A DNA stretch of 64,000 nucleotides from Salegentibacter sp. GTDB lineage: Bacteria > Bacteroidota > Bacteroidia > Flavobacteriales > Flavobacteriaceae. The translations under genes and the position numbers were made by a program. Shown here piece by piece: positions 36,715-45,329 of the stretch. The stretch covers positions 3,040,514-3,104,513 of the forward strand of contig CP051246.1 of assembly GCA_017795085.1 (NCBI GenBank), read 5' to 3'. The notes beneath the pieces were generated by a model. That model was not told where the DNA came from, did not search any database, and was given only the letters and a program-made list of their open reading frames with translations. Each line of letters begins with the position of its first letter. Position 1 is the stretch's first letter.

Positions 36715-37278
36715 TTATTTAATATTTGCTCGTATTCTGCTTAAACTAACTTGTGTAATTCCTAAATAGGAAGCAATAAGACCGAGTGAAACTCTTTGTA
36801 TTAAAGTTGGATGTTTTTTTATAAGTTCTATGTAACGTTCTGTTGCTGTACCGAATTGATTTGATATAAATCTTTGTTCGGCTTTTATAAGTTCTTGTTC
36901 AGCAAATTTTCTACCCCAATTTGCAATATCAATATCTTTTGAGAATAAATTTTGAAGATTTGTAGAGCTAATTTTGTAGAGTTCGCAGTCTTCCAATAAT
37001 TCTATATTTTCATATCCTTTTTGATTAAGAATATAACTTTTTAGTGAAATAATGGTGTCGCCTTCTTCGCCAAAAGCAATCGTTACCTCAATGTCATCGG
37101 TATTTGAAAATGTACGTGCAATTCCCTTTTTTATAAAATAGATGTTTTTTTCAACTTTGTTTGAACGTATTATTAGCTGATTTTTTGGAAGAATTATTTC
37201 CTCAAAACTTTCAATCAGTTTGAGTTTGGATGAAGCATTAATTGGGCGTATTTTGTCCAGAATTTGGTCGATATTCAT
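36715..37278 (-). CDS. Crp/Fnr-family regulator
   Basis: 187 residues, same architecture as the protein at 32117: beta-barrel sensor and a short HTH ending Y-L-G-I-T-Q-V-S-L-S-R-I-R-A-N-I. Upstream of its start is a half-site (TTACCA on the minus strand, about 37290). The following SMR gene is its probable target. Confidence 0.88.
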   Translation of the reverse strand: MNIDQILDKIRPINASSKLKLIESFEEIILPKNQLIIRSNKVEKNIYFIKKGIARTFSNTDDIEVTIAFGEEGDTIISLKSYILNQKGYENIELLEDCELYKISSTNLQNLFSKDIDIANWGRKFAEQELIKAEQRFISNQFGTATERYIELIKKHPTLIQRVSLGLIASYLGITQVSLSRIRANIK

Positions 37279-37911
37279 TTTTTGGTAAGCAGTTTTTTCA
37301 GCTTGTAGCTAACTCATTATATAAAATATAAAAATAATATTATCCCTGTCATTTATTAGGGATGACATAACATTTTTCATTCCTATTGAAATGTAGAGCA
37401 GACTGAATAGACAATTTTGATGAATGATCAAGTGTTCTTCTCCAGCATAGTAGGAAAAGTTTACGCAATGGAAAGGAAAAATTGGGAATACTCTCCAATA
37501 TTTTTTAGGGAAGCGCTGCCGCCCGGAATGCAATTTTTCCCGGAATGGAGGATAATGTGCTGAACTATTTATGCTCCTGAAGTAGGCTTTAAATCTTGCT
37601 TGACTTCAAATATATAAATAGGAATAAAGCTTCTGCGGAATGCTTGGGTATCATTAGAATATAGCTTTAATGGAAATATTTTCCAGTAATTTATTTAAAA
37701 TATGAATGCCATCATTAAGTCAATTAAACGACTTCCTAAATTCTAAAGGAGATTGATTGGTCCAAATACTTTGGCTCATCAGGATGTAAAAACAACTTCA
37801 GGCATATCTAAAAGAAATGGATGCAGCTATTTTTCATTAAGCTAGTGAATTATTGATGCAGCAAATATGAAGATCAAACATACTATTTTATCAAGCAGGC
37901 TCAATTAGTAA
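37279..37911. other. 633-base intergenic region with an AraC 3' fragment
   Basis: No intact gene is supported; the open frame at 37309-37533 has no family features. At 37720-37776 the minus strand encodes N-Q-S-P-L-E-F-R-K-S-F-N before a stop, which is the C-terminus of an AraC-family protein like the one at 32943. The sequence before it is degraded. I take the region as a graveyard of at least one regulator gene. Confidence 0.5.
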
Positions 37912-38358
37912 TTATTGATCATCAAACTGCATCCAGTTTTCATCAGCTATATCGATTAGATTTTCTTGATCCTTTGTCCATTCTTTTTGAACGTCTTTAT
38001 TATAATTAAAATATAGTTCCCCTTCTACAATAGACCATGTATCAATCTCCACAGGTGCTTTATAGCCTTTGGACATTCCGAAAGCGCAATACCCTCCGTA
38101 TTGTGGCTGATATTTCTCGGGGTTGTTTTTGAACTTATTTAAATTGCTTTCCGAAGCAAATAACCATAAAGCATCATTGTAGTTATATGGGAATTCTTCT
38201 TTTCCTAAAACTGGTTTATGCTCTGTAAAAAAAGCTACCGGATCATATCCTTTTAAAGCTTTTCCCTCTTCAGAGAACACCTTAGGCTCTTGTGCATCTT
38301 TACATGAGATAATCATTAAAATTACGGTAACCAGGAGGAATCTTAAACAGTTTGTCAT
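37912..38358 (-). CDS. YHS-domain lipoprotein
   Basis: 148 residues: signal ending M-I-I-S-C, then the YHS-type segment G-Y-D-P-V-A-F-F-T-E and the later Y-G-G-Y-C-A-F-G-M-S with a Cys in the metal-ligand position. YHS proteins of this type bind metals or sit in redox envelopes. It is the last gene of a seven-gene operon whose first gene is another YHS protein. Confidence 0.85.
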   Translation of the reverse strand: MTNCLRFLLVTVILMIISCKDAQEPKVFSEEGKALKGYDPVAFFTEHKPVLGKEEFPYNYNDALWLFASESNLNKFKNNPEKYQPQYGGYCAFGMSKGYKAPVEIDTWSIVEGELYFNYNKDVQKEWTKDQENLIDIADENWMQFDDQ

Positions 38359-38395
38359 TTTATATAGGTTTAATTATTTAATGAATGGTATATAA

Positions 38396-39184
38396 TTACA
38401 TGGATCGATGAGCTGTTGCTCGATCCTCCAGATCAGCATAAATTTTTTCCACTTTTTTATCGAATTCTAGGGGGGCTTCAAAATTACTTTTTCGATCCTC
38501 TATACGCTGTTTACCTCCTAAAATCACTTCAATTTCTTTGTTAGTCATTCCTTCAACTGTTTTTTGAGCAACCAGCTCAGGTGAGTCCATCGCTGCTGTG
38601 TTTGCAGACTTCATCATGGGTGTGTCTGTGCCGGTAGGATAAACCGTCATCACGTGAATAGGAAAATCTTTTAACTCTCGGCGTAGCGCTTCAGAGAATT
38701 GATGTACGGCTGCCTTTGTAGCTGCATAGACGGCATAAAATGGTAAACCGATTAAACCCAGTCCAGAGGAAACATTGATAAGCATGGCCTCTTTACGTTC
38801 TTTTAATAACGGCAACAAGTATTTGGTAAGCAATATCAGTCCGGTGACATTTATATTTAGCTGTTCAATAATATCTTCATCGCTAATCGTTTCCAAGTGA
38901 CCGGCACTTACTACCCCGGCATTATTAATCAACATATCCAACATTCCCCATTCCTGATGTACTCGTGAATAGATTTTTTGGATATCTTTTAACTGCGAAA
39001 TATCTCCTTGTATACAAAGAAAAACTCCTAGCGGAAATGTTTCTTTCAAGGCTTCCATCTTTTCAAGATCTCTACCGACAACGGCAAAATCTCTTGTACC
39101 CCTTTTGTACAGCTCCCCGATAATTGCTTTTCCGATTCCGCTAGAGCCGCCCGTAATTAGTATTTTTTTGTTTTCGTAATTCAT
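38396..39184 (-). CDS. SDR-family oxidoreductase
   Basis: 262 residues. T-G-G-S-S-G-I-G, N-N-A-G-V-V, V-S-S-G-L-G and Y-A-A-T-K mark a classical SDR; the DltE-like C-terminal region has P-T-G-T-D-T-P-M. Its start lies 44 bases inside the 3' end of the ATP-grasp gene, an unusually long overlap that ties their expression together. Confidence 0.9.
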   Translation of the reverse strand: MNYENKKILITGGSSGIGKAIIGELYKRGTRDFAVVGRDLEKMEALKETFPLGVFLCIQGDISQLKDIQKIYSRVHQEWGMLDMLINNAGVVSAGHLETISDEDIIEQLNINVTGLILLTKYLLPLLKERKEAMLINVSSGLGLIGLPFYAVYAATKAAVHQFSEALRRELKDFPIHVMTVYPTGTDTPMMKSANTAAMDSPELVAQKTVEGMTNKEIEVILGGKQRIEDRKSNFEAPLEFDKKVEKIYADLEDRATAHRSM

Positions 39185-40262
39185 GGTTCTGTTTTTTTTT
39201 AAATTTTACAATCTTTCTGTTTTGAATAAAATGTGCTCGTAATTGTTTTACGCCCTCTTCATAATTTAGATAAGAAGCGCTTTTTTGTCTATAATTTATT
39301 CTACTAATTTGATATAAATAGGTGATGTGTCTGGCTAATACTCTCCAAGCAAAAAATAGGGAATGATTAGGATCATACATATGAACAGGTTCACTTTTTG
39401 CTCCGTTTAATTCGACAATCATAAAGTTTTCTCCTGCTTCCAATTCTTCAATAGAACGGTACATAATATCCAATCTTCCATAGTAAAAGCCCTTAATTTG
39501 CTGGCAAACAGCATCAATTTGCGAAGTTAATTTTTCGGTAATCAAATGACTGGAATCTATAAATTTTGCGCCCCGGGAATGGCTTCCGTACGGCATCAGG
39601 TTGAGTTTTTTACCTTGGGGTAAAACACGTTTCAATGCTTCTTTATATTCTTGTTCTAATTTTGGAAGTTGTATATGAAATCGCGGTGTTTTTTTTATTA
39701 GGTCAGCGATAGTCAATATTCCATCTCCTATTACACAAAGAGGTTCCTTTGAGACTATTCCGGTAATTTTTCCTTTTTGTTGATTTGGATAGCGTACGTA
39801 GAAAACTCCTATTTCATTCGGATATGGAATAAAATCCTGAACTAAATAATCAAAACTGGCTTTTTGATGATAGCTTTTTAATGCGCTAAAGGAATGAATT
39901 TTTCGGACTGCAGCACCACGTAAGCCCACATCGGGCTTTGCAATTACAGGATAACAAAAACCCGCCGTAGCCATGTGATTTTCTAATGTGGAAGTTTTAC
40001 GATTTTGAGCAATTAAACTTGTTTTGGGATAATAGCGCTCCGGAATTAATTCATAGACTTTCTTTTTTGATTCCATCACAAATCCACCGTTTTTAATGGA
40101 AGGATTTACGGCATTGAAAAAGAAAAGTGATCTTGCTTTTATCGAATAGTATATCCACAGTATATAAATAGGCGCATACGTCAGCTGAAAAGGCCAATAT
40201 TCCCAATGAGTGAGTTTGTGAAATGTGAGATAAAAGGGCTGCTTTTTCATATAATAAAGCAC
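39141..40262 (-). CDS. ATP-grasp family protein
   Basis: 373 residues. ATP-grasp landmarks: V-I-A-K-P-D-V-G-L-R-G-A-A-V near residue 110 (phosphate loop), V-Q-D-F-I-P-Y-P-N-E-I-G, and I-V-E-L-N-G-A-K-S-E-P for the Mg site. A hydrophobic N-terminal stretch (about 25-50) suggests membrane association. ATP-grasp enzymes join a carboxylate to an amine or thiol through an acylphosphate; the product here is unknown. Overlaps the NRDE gene by 16 bases and the SDR gene by 44. Confidence 0.85.
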   Translation of the reverse strand: MLYYMKKQPFYLTFHKLTHWEYWPFQLTYAPIYILWIYYSIKARSLFFFNAVNPSIKNGGFVMESKKKVYELIPERYYPKTSLIAQNRKTSTLENHMATAGFCYPVIAKPDVGLRGAAVRKIHSFSALKSYHQKASFDYLVQDFIPYPNEIGVFYVRYPNQQKGKITGIVSKEPLCVIGDGILTIADLIKKTPRFHIQLPKLEQEYKEALKRVLPQGKKLNLMPYGSHSRGAKFIDSSHLITEKLTSQIDAVCQQIKGFYYGRLDIMYRSIEELEAGENFMIVELNGAKSEPVHMYDPNHSLFFAWRVLARHITYLYQISRINYRQKSASYLNYEEGVKQLRAHFIQNRKIVKFKKKQNHELRKQKNTNYGRL

Positions 40263-40957
40263 GTTTGATGAAATGATTGTTTAGAATTTAGATCTATATA
40301 ATTAACTTCAATTTTATTTTTTTGTATTACACCTTGGGTAATACTTAGTGTTTTCGTTAGATTTTTACGATTGATTTGCAACCCATTTTCTTGATCATCA
40401 GCCTGGGTATTTTCGTGAAAATCGAGTATTTCTTTTGCTGAAATTTCCTTTGTTTTATTTATAAATTCTGCAAACCATTGTTCGCGTTTTTCTCGAACAG
40501 CTTTTAAATATAACGTAGTTGACGACCAGATGTACTGTTTGTTATTTTTTAACCGAAGCTGCTTTTTATCGATTCCATTCCAACGCAATTCAAATAATAC
40601 TGAATTTTCTAAAAGAACAATAGTAAATGGTTCGATATTAGTCAAATCTATAGTTGCCCAGTATTTTATAGGAGAATCATTTCCTATAATTTCCAGTAAA
40701 ATCAATCCACGGCTTTTTCGATAATTTCCTTTAGAAATATGTTTCTCCTCGGCACCATTTAACAAAACGGCGGTATTGGCGTGTTCATCTACGGTAAACC
40801 AACTTCCACCAGAAAGGGAATCTTTAGGAAAAATCACTTTCTTTTTTTCTAACACATAGACTTTCGGATTAACTGCCATTGGTCGTGTTGATTTTTCATC
40901 TCGATTAGAGGTGATTATCATCTGATCTCTATGTTGAATAACACTTACTGTACACAT
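40247..40957 (-). CDS. NRDE-domain protein (TANGO2 family)
   Basis: 236 residues with the N-terminal M-C-T-V-S and the signature S-N-R-D-E, followed by G-G-S-W-F. The N-terminal Cys after Met and the NRDE box define the family, which in eukaryotes is linked to haem or lipid handling; its bacterial role is not settled. It overlaps the DinB gene by 13 bases and the ATP-grasp gene by 16 bases. Confidence 0.88.
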   Translation of the reverse strand: MCTVSVIQHRDQMIITSNRDEKSTRPMAVNPKVYVLEKKKVIFPKDSLSGGSWFTVDEHANTAVLLNGAEEKHISKGNYRKSRGLILLEIIGNDSPIKYWATIDLTNIEPFTIVLLENSVLFELRWNGIDKKQLRLKNNKQYIWSSTTLYLKAVREKREQWFAEFINKTKEISAKEILDFHENTQADDQENGLQINRKNLTKTLSITQGVIQKNKIEVNYIDLNSKQSFHQTCFII

Positions 40958-41433
40958 TTTTCACGATAGGTAATGGTAGAGCTTGCAACTCCAAAATTCT
41001 TACTAACCCTTACCGATTTATAATTCAACACCCCTATTTTGATCAATGCCTGATGATGAATAGAATGTTCTAAATTATAAAGCAATTCTCGGTAATAATT
41101 GCTTTCGATCTGTAGTATTTTGTGCTCTAGAACCTGTTCTAATGTTATTTCCTTATTCTTTTTTGCAATGGTATTGAATATATACTGAAGCTTTTCAAGG
41201 GCCATAGCAGGTTTTGTTTGGAGGTCAATATCTCGATTACGATTGTCATAATTTATCGACCCAATCTGGTAACCATCTAGCAAGCAGGTGAAGAATTCGA
41301 TAATATGTCGGTAATGACCACCAATGCTGGAACCACTCAATATTTCCTGAGGCTCAGAGAATTGGACTTCTTCCAATTGATCGAGCAATTCTATCAATTC
41401 CTGTATATTGTCTTTTATTGAGGTGACTAACAT
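40945..41433 (-). CDS. DinB-family protein
   Basis: About 162 residues from the ATG at 41433. Four-helix DinB fold with the metal-binding His set G-G-H-Y-R-H and H-S-I-H-H. Many members are thiol-S-transferases or hydrolases acting on low-molecular-weight thiols. It sits four bases after the DoxX gene and overlaps the NRDE gene. Confidence 0.85.
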   Translation of the reverse strand: MLVTSIKDNIQELIELLDQLEEVQFSEPQEILSGSSIGGHYRHIIEFFTCLLDGYQIGSINYDNRNRDIDLQTKPAMALEKLQYIFNTIAKKNKEITLEQVLEHKILQIESNYYRELLYNLEHSIHHQALIKIGVLNYKSVRVSKNFGVASSTITYREKCVQ

Positions 41434-41437
41434 AATT

Positions 41438-41812
41438 CTAAATTTTAGGATGCAATTTTTTTTCAAATAACAAATAAAGCCCACAAAAGCCGAAAGTGAT
41501 AAGTGCTAAAATAAAAAGGGTACCCCCATCATTTTGTACCACAATTCCCAATACAAAAAGATGAGAAAAAATGGCTCCAACCATCAATACCAAAGCTATC
41601 AAGGTACCATAGAAGGCCGTCTTTGGAATCAATATCAAAATGGCAGTAATCAATTCAATTACTCCTAATCCTATTCTGCTATACGGTTCTCCTCCTAAGG
41701 AAGAAAATATAAAGACCGATTCCGGCGCAGCACTAAATTTAAAATAAAGCGTTTGCAGTAGAATTATCGCTGGAACAATGCGAAGTATCCAATAGAAAAT
41801 TTTTGTCTTCAT
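41438..41812 (-). CDS. DoxX-family membrane protein
   Basis: 124 residues with four membrane segments (about 8-24, 45-65, 68-88, 95-115), the usual DoxX layout. Members often occur with oxidative-stress and thiol-redox genes. It lies 15 bases after the first YHS gene and four bases before the DinB gene. Confidence 0.82.
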   Translation of the reverse strand: MKTKIFYWILRIVPAIILLQTLYFKFSAAPESVFIFSSLGGEPYSRIGLGVIELITAILILIPKTAFYGTLIALVLMVGAIFSHLFVLGIVVQNDGGTLFILALITFGFCGLYLLFEKKLHPKI

Positions 41813-41827
41813 ATTCTTATAATTGAA

Positions 41828-42283
41828 TTAACGAATTAACTTTTTCCAGTTTTTATCTGCTTCTTGTTTTAAGTGCCTTTCATCTTCATTCCAGATATTT
41901 AGAGTATTAGAGAAGAATGTGTGGTAAAATAAATACAGTTTCCCATCTAAGATTTTAAAAGTTTCTGGATCTATACTCACTTTTTCACCAGAATCACCCA
42001 TAGCATAAGCACACCAACCGCCGTATTCCGGAGTATATTTTTCTGGGTTTTCTTTGAACAGATTTTTATGTTCTTCTGAAGAGAAGTAATAGATAGCACC
42101 GTTAGAATCGGCTTTCAAGCTTTTCTTACCTTTCATAGCTTTGTTTTTGGTAAAATAGGCAACTGGATCGTAGCCTTCAATAGCAAGTTGACCGTCCAGG
42201 TTTCTACTTTCAGTTTGGGCTTGCACCGAAATTGAAGTCGTAAAAACCAGTAGTACAATAAAATTAGAAATATACTTTGTCAT
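41828..42283 (-). CDS. YHS-domain exported protein
   Basis: 151 residues with a cleavable signal (about 1-22), then G-Y-D-P-V-A-Y-F-T and Y-G-G-W-C-A-Y-A-M, the same pattern as the lipoprotein at 37912. It opens the seven-gene operon. The two YHS proteins are paralogues that bracket the cluster. Confidence 0.87.
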   Translation of the reverse strand: MTKYISNFIVLLVFTTSISVQAQTESRNLDGQLAIEGYDPVAYFTKNKAMKGKKSLKADSNGAIYYFSSEEHKNLFKENPEKYTPEYGGWCAYAMGDSGEKVSIDPETFKILDGKLYLFYHTFFSNTLNIWNEDERHLKQEADKNWKKLIR

Positions 42284-42363
42284 AATGATCTCTTTAATAC
42301 TGTAAAACTACAGGAATAAGAAATCAGAAATTGTCGGCTACTTTACAGTTTGGGTAAAAAAGT

Positions 42364-43044
42364 TTATATTTTGGTAATATCGGTAATGATAATTTCTTTG
42401 CGGGTATATTCAATTAGCCCATTTTCCTTAAGCTCATTAAGTAATTGTGTGGTTGTTTGCCGGGTAGTACAAATTATTTGTGAAATATCGGTTTGGGTAA
42501 GATAATTTTCTATTGTCACCTTATTTCCATCAAAAACACCATCTTTTTCAGACCAATCTTTTAAGAATTGCGAAAGTCTAGTTCTAGCGTCTTTAAAAAT
42601 TAGGTTGGTATAACGATTCTTCAGACGCTTCATCTTAAAGCCAATAAACTTAGTATAACTAAGTGCTAATTTGGGATTCTTTTCAATCAGCCGTTCAAAA
42701 TCTTCTAATAAGAAGCTACAAATTGTAATTTCGTCACTAAGGGCTTTGGCGTATTCATTTACAGATGCATCTTCTCTTTCTAATGAAAGTTGGCCAAACA
42801 AATCCCCTTTTCGTAATATTTCCTTTATGGATTCATTTCCATTATTATCAACTTCTACAATTTTAATATTTCCCTTTTTTAAAAGAAAAATACGCGGAAC
42901 TTCACTATCAGAAAAATAAAGAATTTCTCCTTTTCTAGCATTTTTAAATCCGGTAATAATACAAAGCTGTTTTATCTGGAAATAATTGAGGGTCTTAAAG
43001 AGCTTATGATCTCTTAAATACCAATATTTCAACTCTTCGGACAT
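42364..43044 (-). CDS. Crp/Fnr-family regulator, full length
   Basis: 226 residues: cNMP-binding-like barrel (about 15-130), a dimer helix, and a Crp HTH with L-T-Q-T-D-I-S-Q-I-I-C-T-T-R-Q-T-T-T-Q-L. This is a longer, more typical Crp/Fnr protein than the two short ones nearby. It lies 80 bases upstream of the YHS operon on the same strand and is the likely regulator. Confidence 0.9.
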   Translation of the reverse strand: MSEELKYWYLRDHKLFKTLNYFQIKQLCIITGFKNARKGEILYFSDSEVPRIFLLKKGNIKIVEVDNNGNESIKEILRKGDLFGQLSLEREDASVNEYAKALSDEITICSFLLEDFERLIEKNPKLALSYTKFIGFKMKRLKNRYTNLIFKDARTRLSQFLKDWSEKDGVFDGNKVTIENYLTQTDISQIICTTRQTTTQLLNELKENGLIEYTRKEIIITDITKI

Positions 43045-43189
43045 AAAGGTTCTAAATTATATTTTATGAGTCAGTATATAAATGATTTGCTAATAGCCAT
43101 AAAAGACATACTATTATAAACCCATTGGGTGTAATTATTTATGGTGTAAAATATTGATTAGCTACCGTACAAAATACTGAAATCAAGCA

Positions 43190-43560
43190 TATTGAAGTTA
43201 AAAATAAAGAAATTTCATATGCTAAATATAGTCAAAAAATATTTGCTGCCTATACAGAAAAAGACCGTAAACGATTGCTGAATGATGCAGGGATTACCCG
43301 CAACAAAGTGAAAATGAATGCTACGATTGAAAATGCCGACACCATTTTAGGATTATAAAAGAATTCGGTTCTTTTAAAAAATGGCTGGAACATCATCATC
43401 TAAAAACCAAAGAAGAATAGATAAAACTGTTCAAAAAAACATTCAAGTTTACAAGAGGCAAAATTGTGGGTGAATTTCCGATGAGCATTGGATATTTAAA
43501 GAGGAGTACATTCAGAAAACTGCCCCGTTCACCAACAAATTCTAAAACAAAAACCAATGT
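43190..43560 (+). pseudogene. tag: Decayed DNA-3-methyladenine glycosylase I
   Basis: One frame reads Y-T-E-K-D-R-K-R-L-L-N-D-A-G-I-T-R-N-K, then I-E-N-A, which is the Tag family core, and stops. After a frame change it continues K-E-F-G-S-F-K-K-W-L, with another stop (TAG), and then F-K-K-T-F-K-F and I-V-G-E-F-P-M-S-I-G-Y-L. At least one frameshift and two stops. The N-terminal third is gone. Confidence 0.75.
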
Positions 43561-43578
43561 GGACAAAACAAAAATAGA

Positions 43579-43917
43579 ATGGAAATTGAAAAATTTACAG
43601 CAAATTTTATTGCAATAAGCAATACTTACGACACCAAAAACTATTTAGAAATATGGCATAATGATGCCGTTTTAGAGGGCCCATCTGTCGGTAGAAAATT
43701 CATCGGACATACTCGTATCAAAGACTATTTTGAAAGTTACTTTATTGGTTACAAAACCCAAACCCGATTGGTAAAACTCGGCATCATCAACGAAAACGAG
43801 GACCAAATTGAATTTGAATTCACAGGTGACTTTCCCAAGAGGGAAATAGGCGGAACATTTGAATTTATCTTTAAAAATGGTAAGATCGAAAAGGCAAAAG
43901 AGGATTTAATCCACTAA
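43579..43917 (+). CDS. SnoaL/NTF2-like small protein
   Basis: 112 residues with the alpha+beta cone fold pattern: an N-terminal helix, E-I-W-H-N-D-A-V-L-E-G-P-S, and a C-terminal strand pair F-E-F-I-F-K-N-G-K-I. Such proteins bind or convert small hydrophobic substrates; no catalytic assignment is possible. Stands alone beside the broken glycosylase. Confidence 0.7.
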   Translation: MEIEKFTANFIAISNTYDTKNYLEIWHNDAVLEGPSVGRKFIGHTRIKDYFESYFIGYKTQTRLVKLGIINENEDQIEFEFTGDFPKREIGGTFEFIFKNGKIEKAKEDLIH

Positions 43918-44508
43918 TAACCTAATGCCCTATAACTTTCCTTCGGTGCTGCGTTTCCCAATGTTTGGAGGGCAGCTTCGGGAAAAACAAGGAACACTAC
44001 CACCTCAAACGGGTTAGAGCTCGCACCAAGGCCACCGAAACCCTATGGATATTTTTCGGTATACATACCGGTAATGCCTTGGAGATAGGAAGTCGCATCT
44101 CGGTGGCTCGGCTGCAACAAGCGGCCTAAAATCATCATCTTGAAGACTTCCTTGGGAAAAGGATGCCTTGTCGGTAAAAAAATAGGCTAGCATACGCCAA
44201 TTTTATCTAAAATTATCCTGTACTTTATAAAAGTCATAAAAAAATCCGATAGGAAAATTGTATTGGGAATTTTTTGATCTATGACGCAGTAAATAATATC
44301 TTACTTCTGAATATGCATAACAAAAGAGGTTTGGTTCCAAACTGTTTTTATCACTTTAATACTTTTGAAAGTACCCGAACTAAGCTTTACTTTAGATGGT
44401 TTGTACTTCTATTTGAGTTTTCAAATCCAACAATTGAAAAAATATAAATTTGTGCATTTATGGGTTGAACACAGCATTGAACACAATTTTAAATATCGTA
44501 ATAAATAG
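43918..44508. other. Intergenic region with an unrecognised coding remnant
   Basis: At 43977-44129 the plus strand has a 50-codon open stretch (H-Y-H-L-K-R-V-R-A-R-T-K, later I-F-F-G-I-H-T-G-N-A-L-E-I-G) that reads like protein but has no start and ends at a TAA. Its base composition is richer in GC than the surroundings, as in nearby transposase genes. I do not recognise it. Nothing else was seen up to 44508. Confidence 0.4.
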
Positions 44509-44730
44509 CTAAGCCTTTATTCTTTTTTTCCCTTTAATATAAGCATACATAACCATTGCGTGACCATGACCTAGCTCAAACTCTTCTTTTAACCAATTGG
44601 TTATTTCGGTAGCCTTAACAGCCAACTCTCCATTATTTGTAAACCCTTTTTGTTCAGCTAGTGTTTGAAAGTCTTCAGCAGATTTACCTGTTTTTTCTTC
44701 TATGTTTTTGATGTATGTTTTAAATGACAT
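44509..44730 (-). CDS. DUF4287-type small protein
   Basis: 73 residues: M-S-F-K-T-Y-I-K-N-I-E-E-K-T-G-K-S, then L-G-H-G-H-A-M-V-M-Y-A, which matches the short family annotated as DUF4287, a domain of unknown function. It overlaps the DoxX-like gene upstream by 31 bases, so the two are probably coupled. Confidence 0.75.
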   Translation of the reverse strand: MSFKTYIKNIEEKTGKSAEDFQTLAEQKGFTNNGELAVKATEITNWLKEEFELGHGHAMVMYAYIKGKKRIKA

Positions 44731-45062
44731 TTTGCTTGTTTTTTTGAATTTAATTTATGGTAATAAATATAAGAAACCATTAAAATTGCAAGTATAACCA
44801 AAGGAAAAAATGATTGTGCATTCAAACCATCTACAGCAAAGTGGCTAATGGTGGCGAATAAAAAATTAAAAATAAAACCTGCATACGCCCATTCTTTTAG
44901 TCGATTAGGTACTTGAGAAATGATTAGTGCTAAAACACCCAAAATTTTAAACACTACTAAGGCAACTCCAAAATATTCTGGATATCCTAAGTGATTGAGA
45001 CCTTCTTTCGCCAATTCTGTTTGAGAAGTTAGAGCAGGCATTACGCCTTCTTTTTTATTCAT
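44700..45062 (-). CDS. DoxX-like membrane protein, possibly shortened at the N-terminus
   Basis: 120 residues with three clear membrane segments and the L-G-Y-P-E-Y-F-G motif common in DoxX-like proteins. Relatives normally have another membrane helix before the T-S-Q-T-E-L region; here only about 12 residues precede it, and the upstream sequence shows no frame supplying it. It may be a 5'-truncated copy. Confidence 0.65.
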   Translation of the reverse strand: MNKKEGVMPALTSQTELAKEGLNHLGYPEYFGVALVVFKILGVLALIISQVPNRLKEWAYAGFIFNFLFATISHFAVDGLNAQSFFPLVILAILMVSYIYYHKLNSKKQAKCHLKHTSKT

Positions 45063-45329
45063 ATCGGGAGTGTAATTTCAAGTTGAGCACATTCTTATAA
45101 TCCTCCTATAATTTGTGCTTTTATGAATTTATTACCCCGCTATAATTATTGGTATCGCTATTAGATTTCTCATCTGGATGTCTTCTAGACCAGAGTTAAC
45201 CTTAAAACAAAAAAATTAATATGTGGGCTAGGTTTTATACTTATTACCTGCGGTTTATTTTATTTTGCATAGAATGGCCTTCTGTAAAACCATATCTAAT
45301 TAGCTCCTTTTATTCGACTAACTCCTAAC

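Noticed and set aside
37309..37533. 74-residue minus-strand frame
   Set aside because: No start context or domain features; lies in a region of degraded genes.
43977..44129. Transposase or mobilisation protein remnant
   Set aside because: The sequence looks protein-like, but I could not match it to a family with enough confidence to name it.
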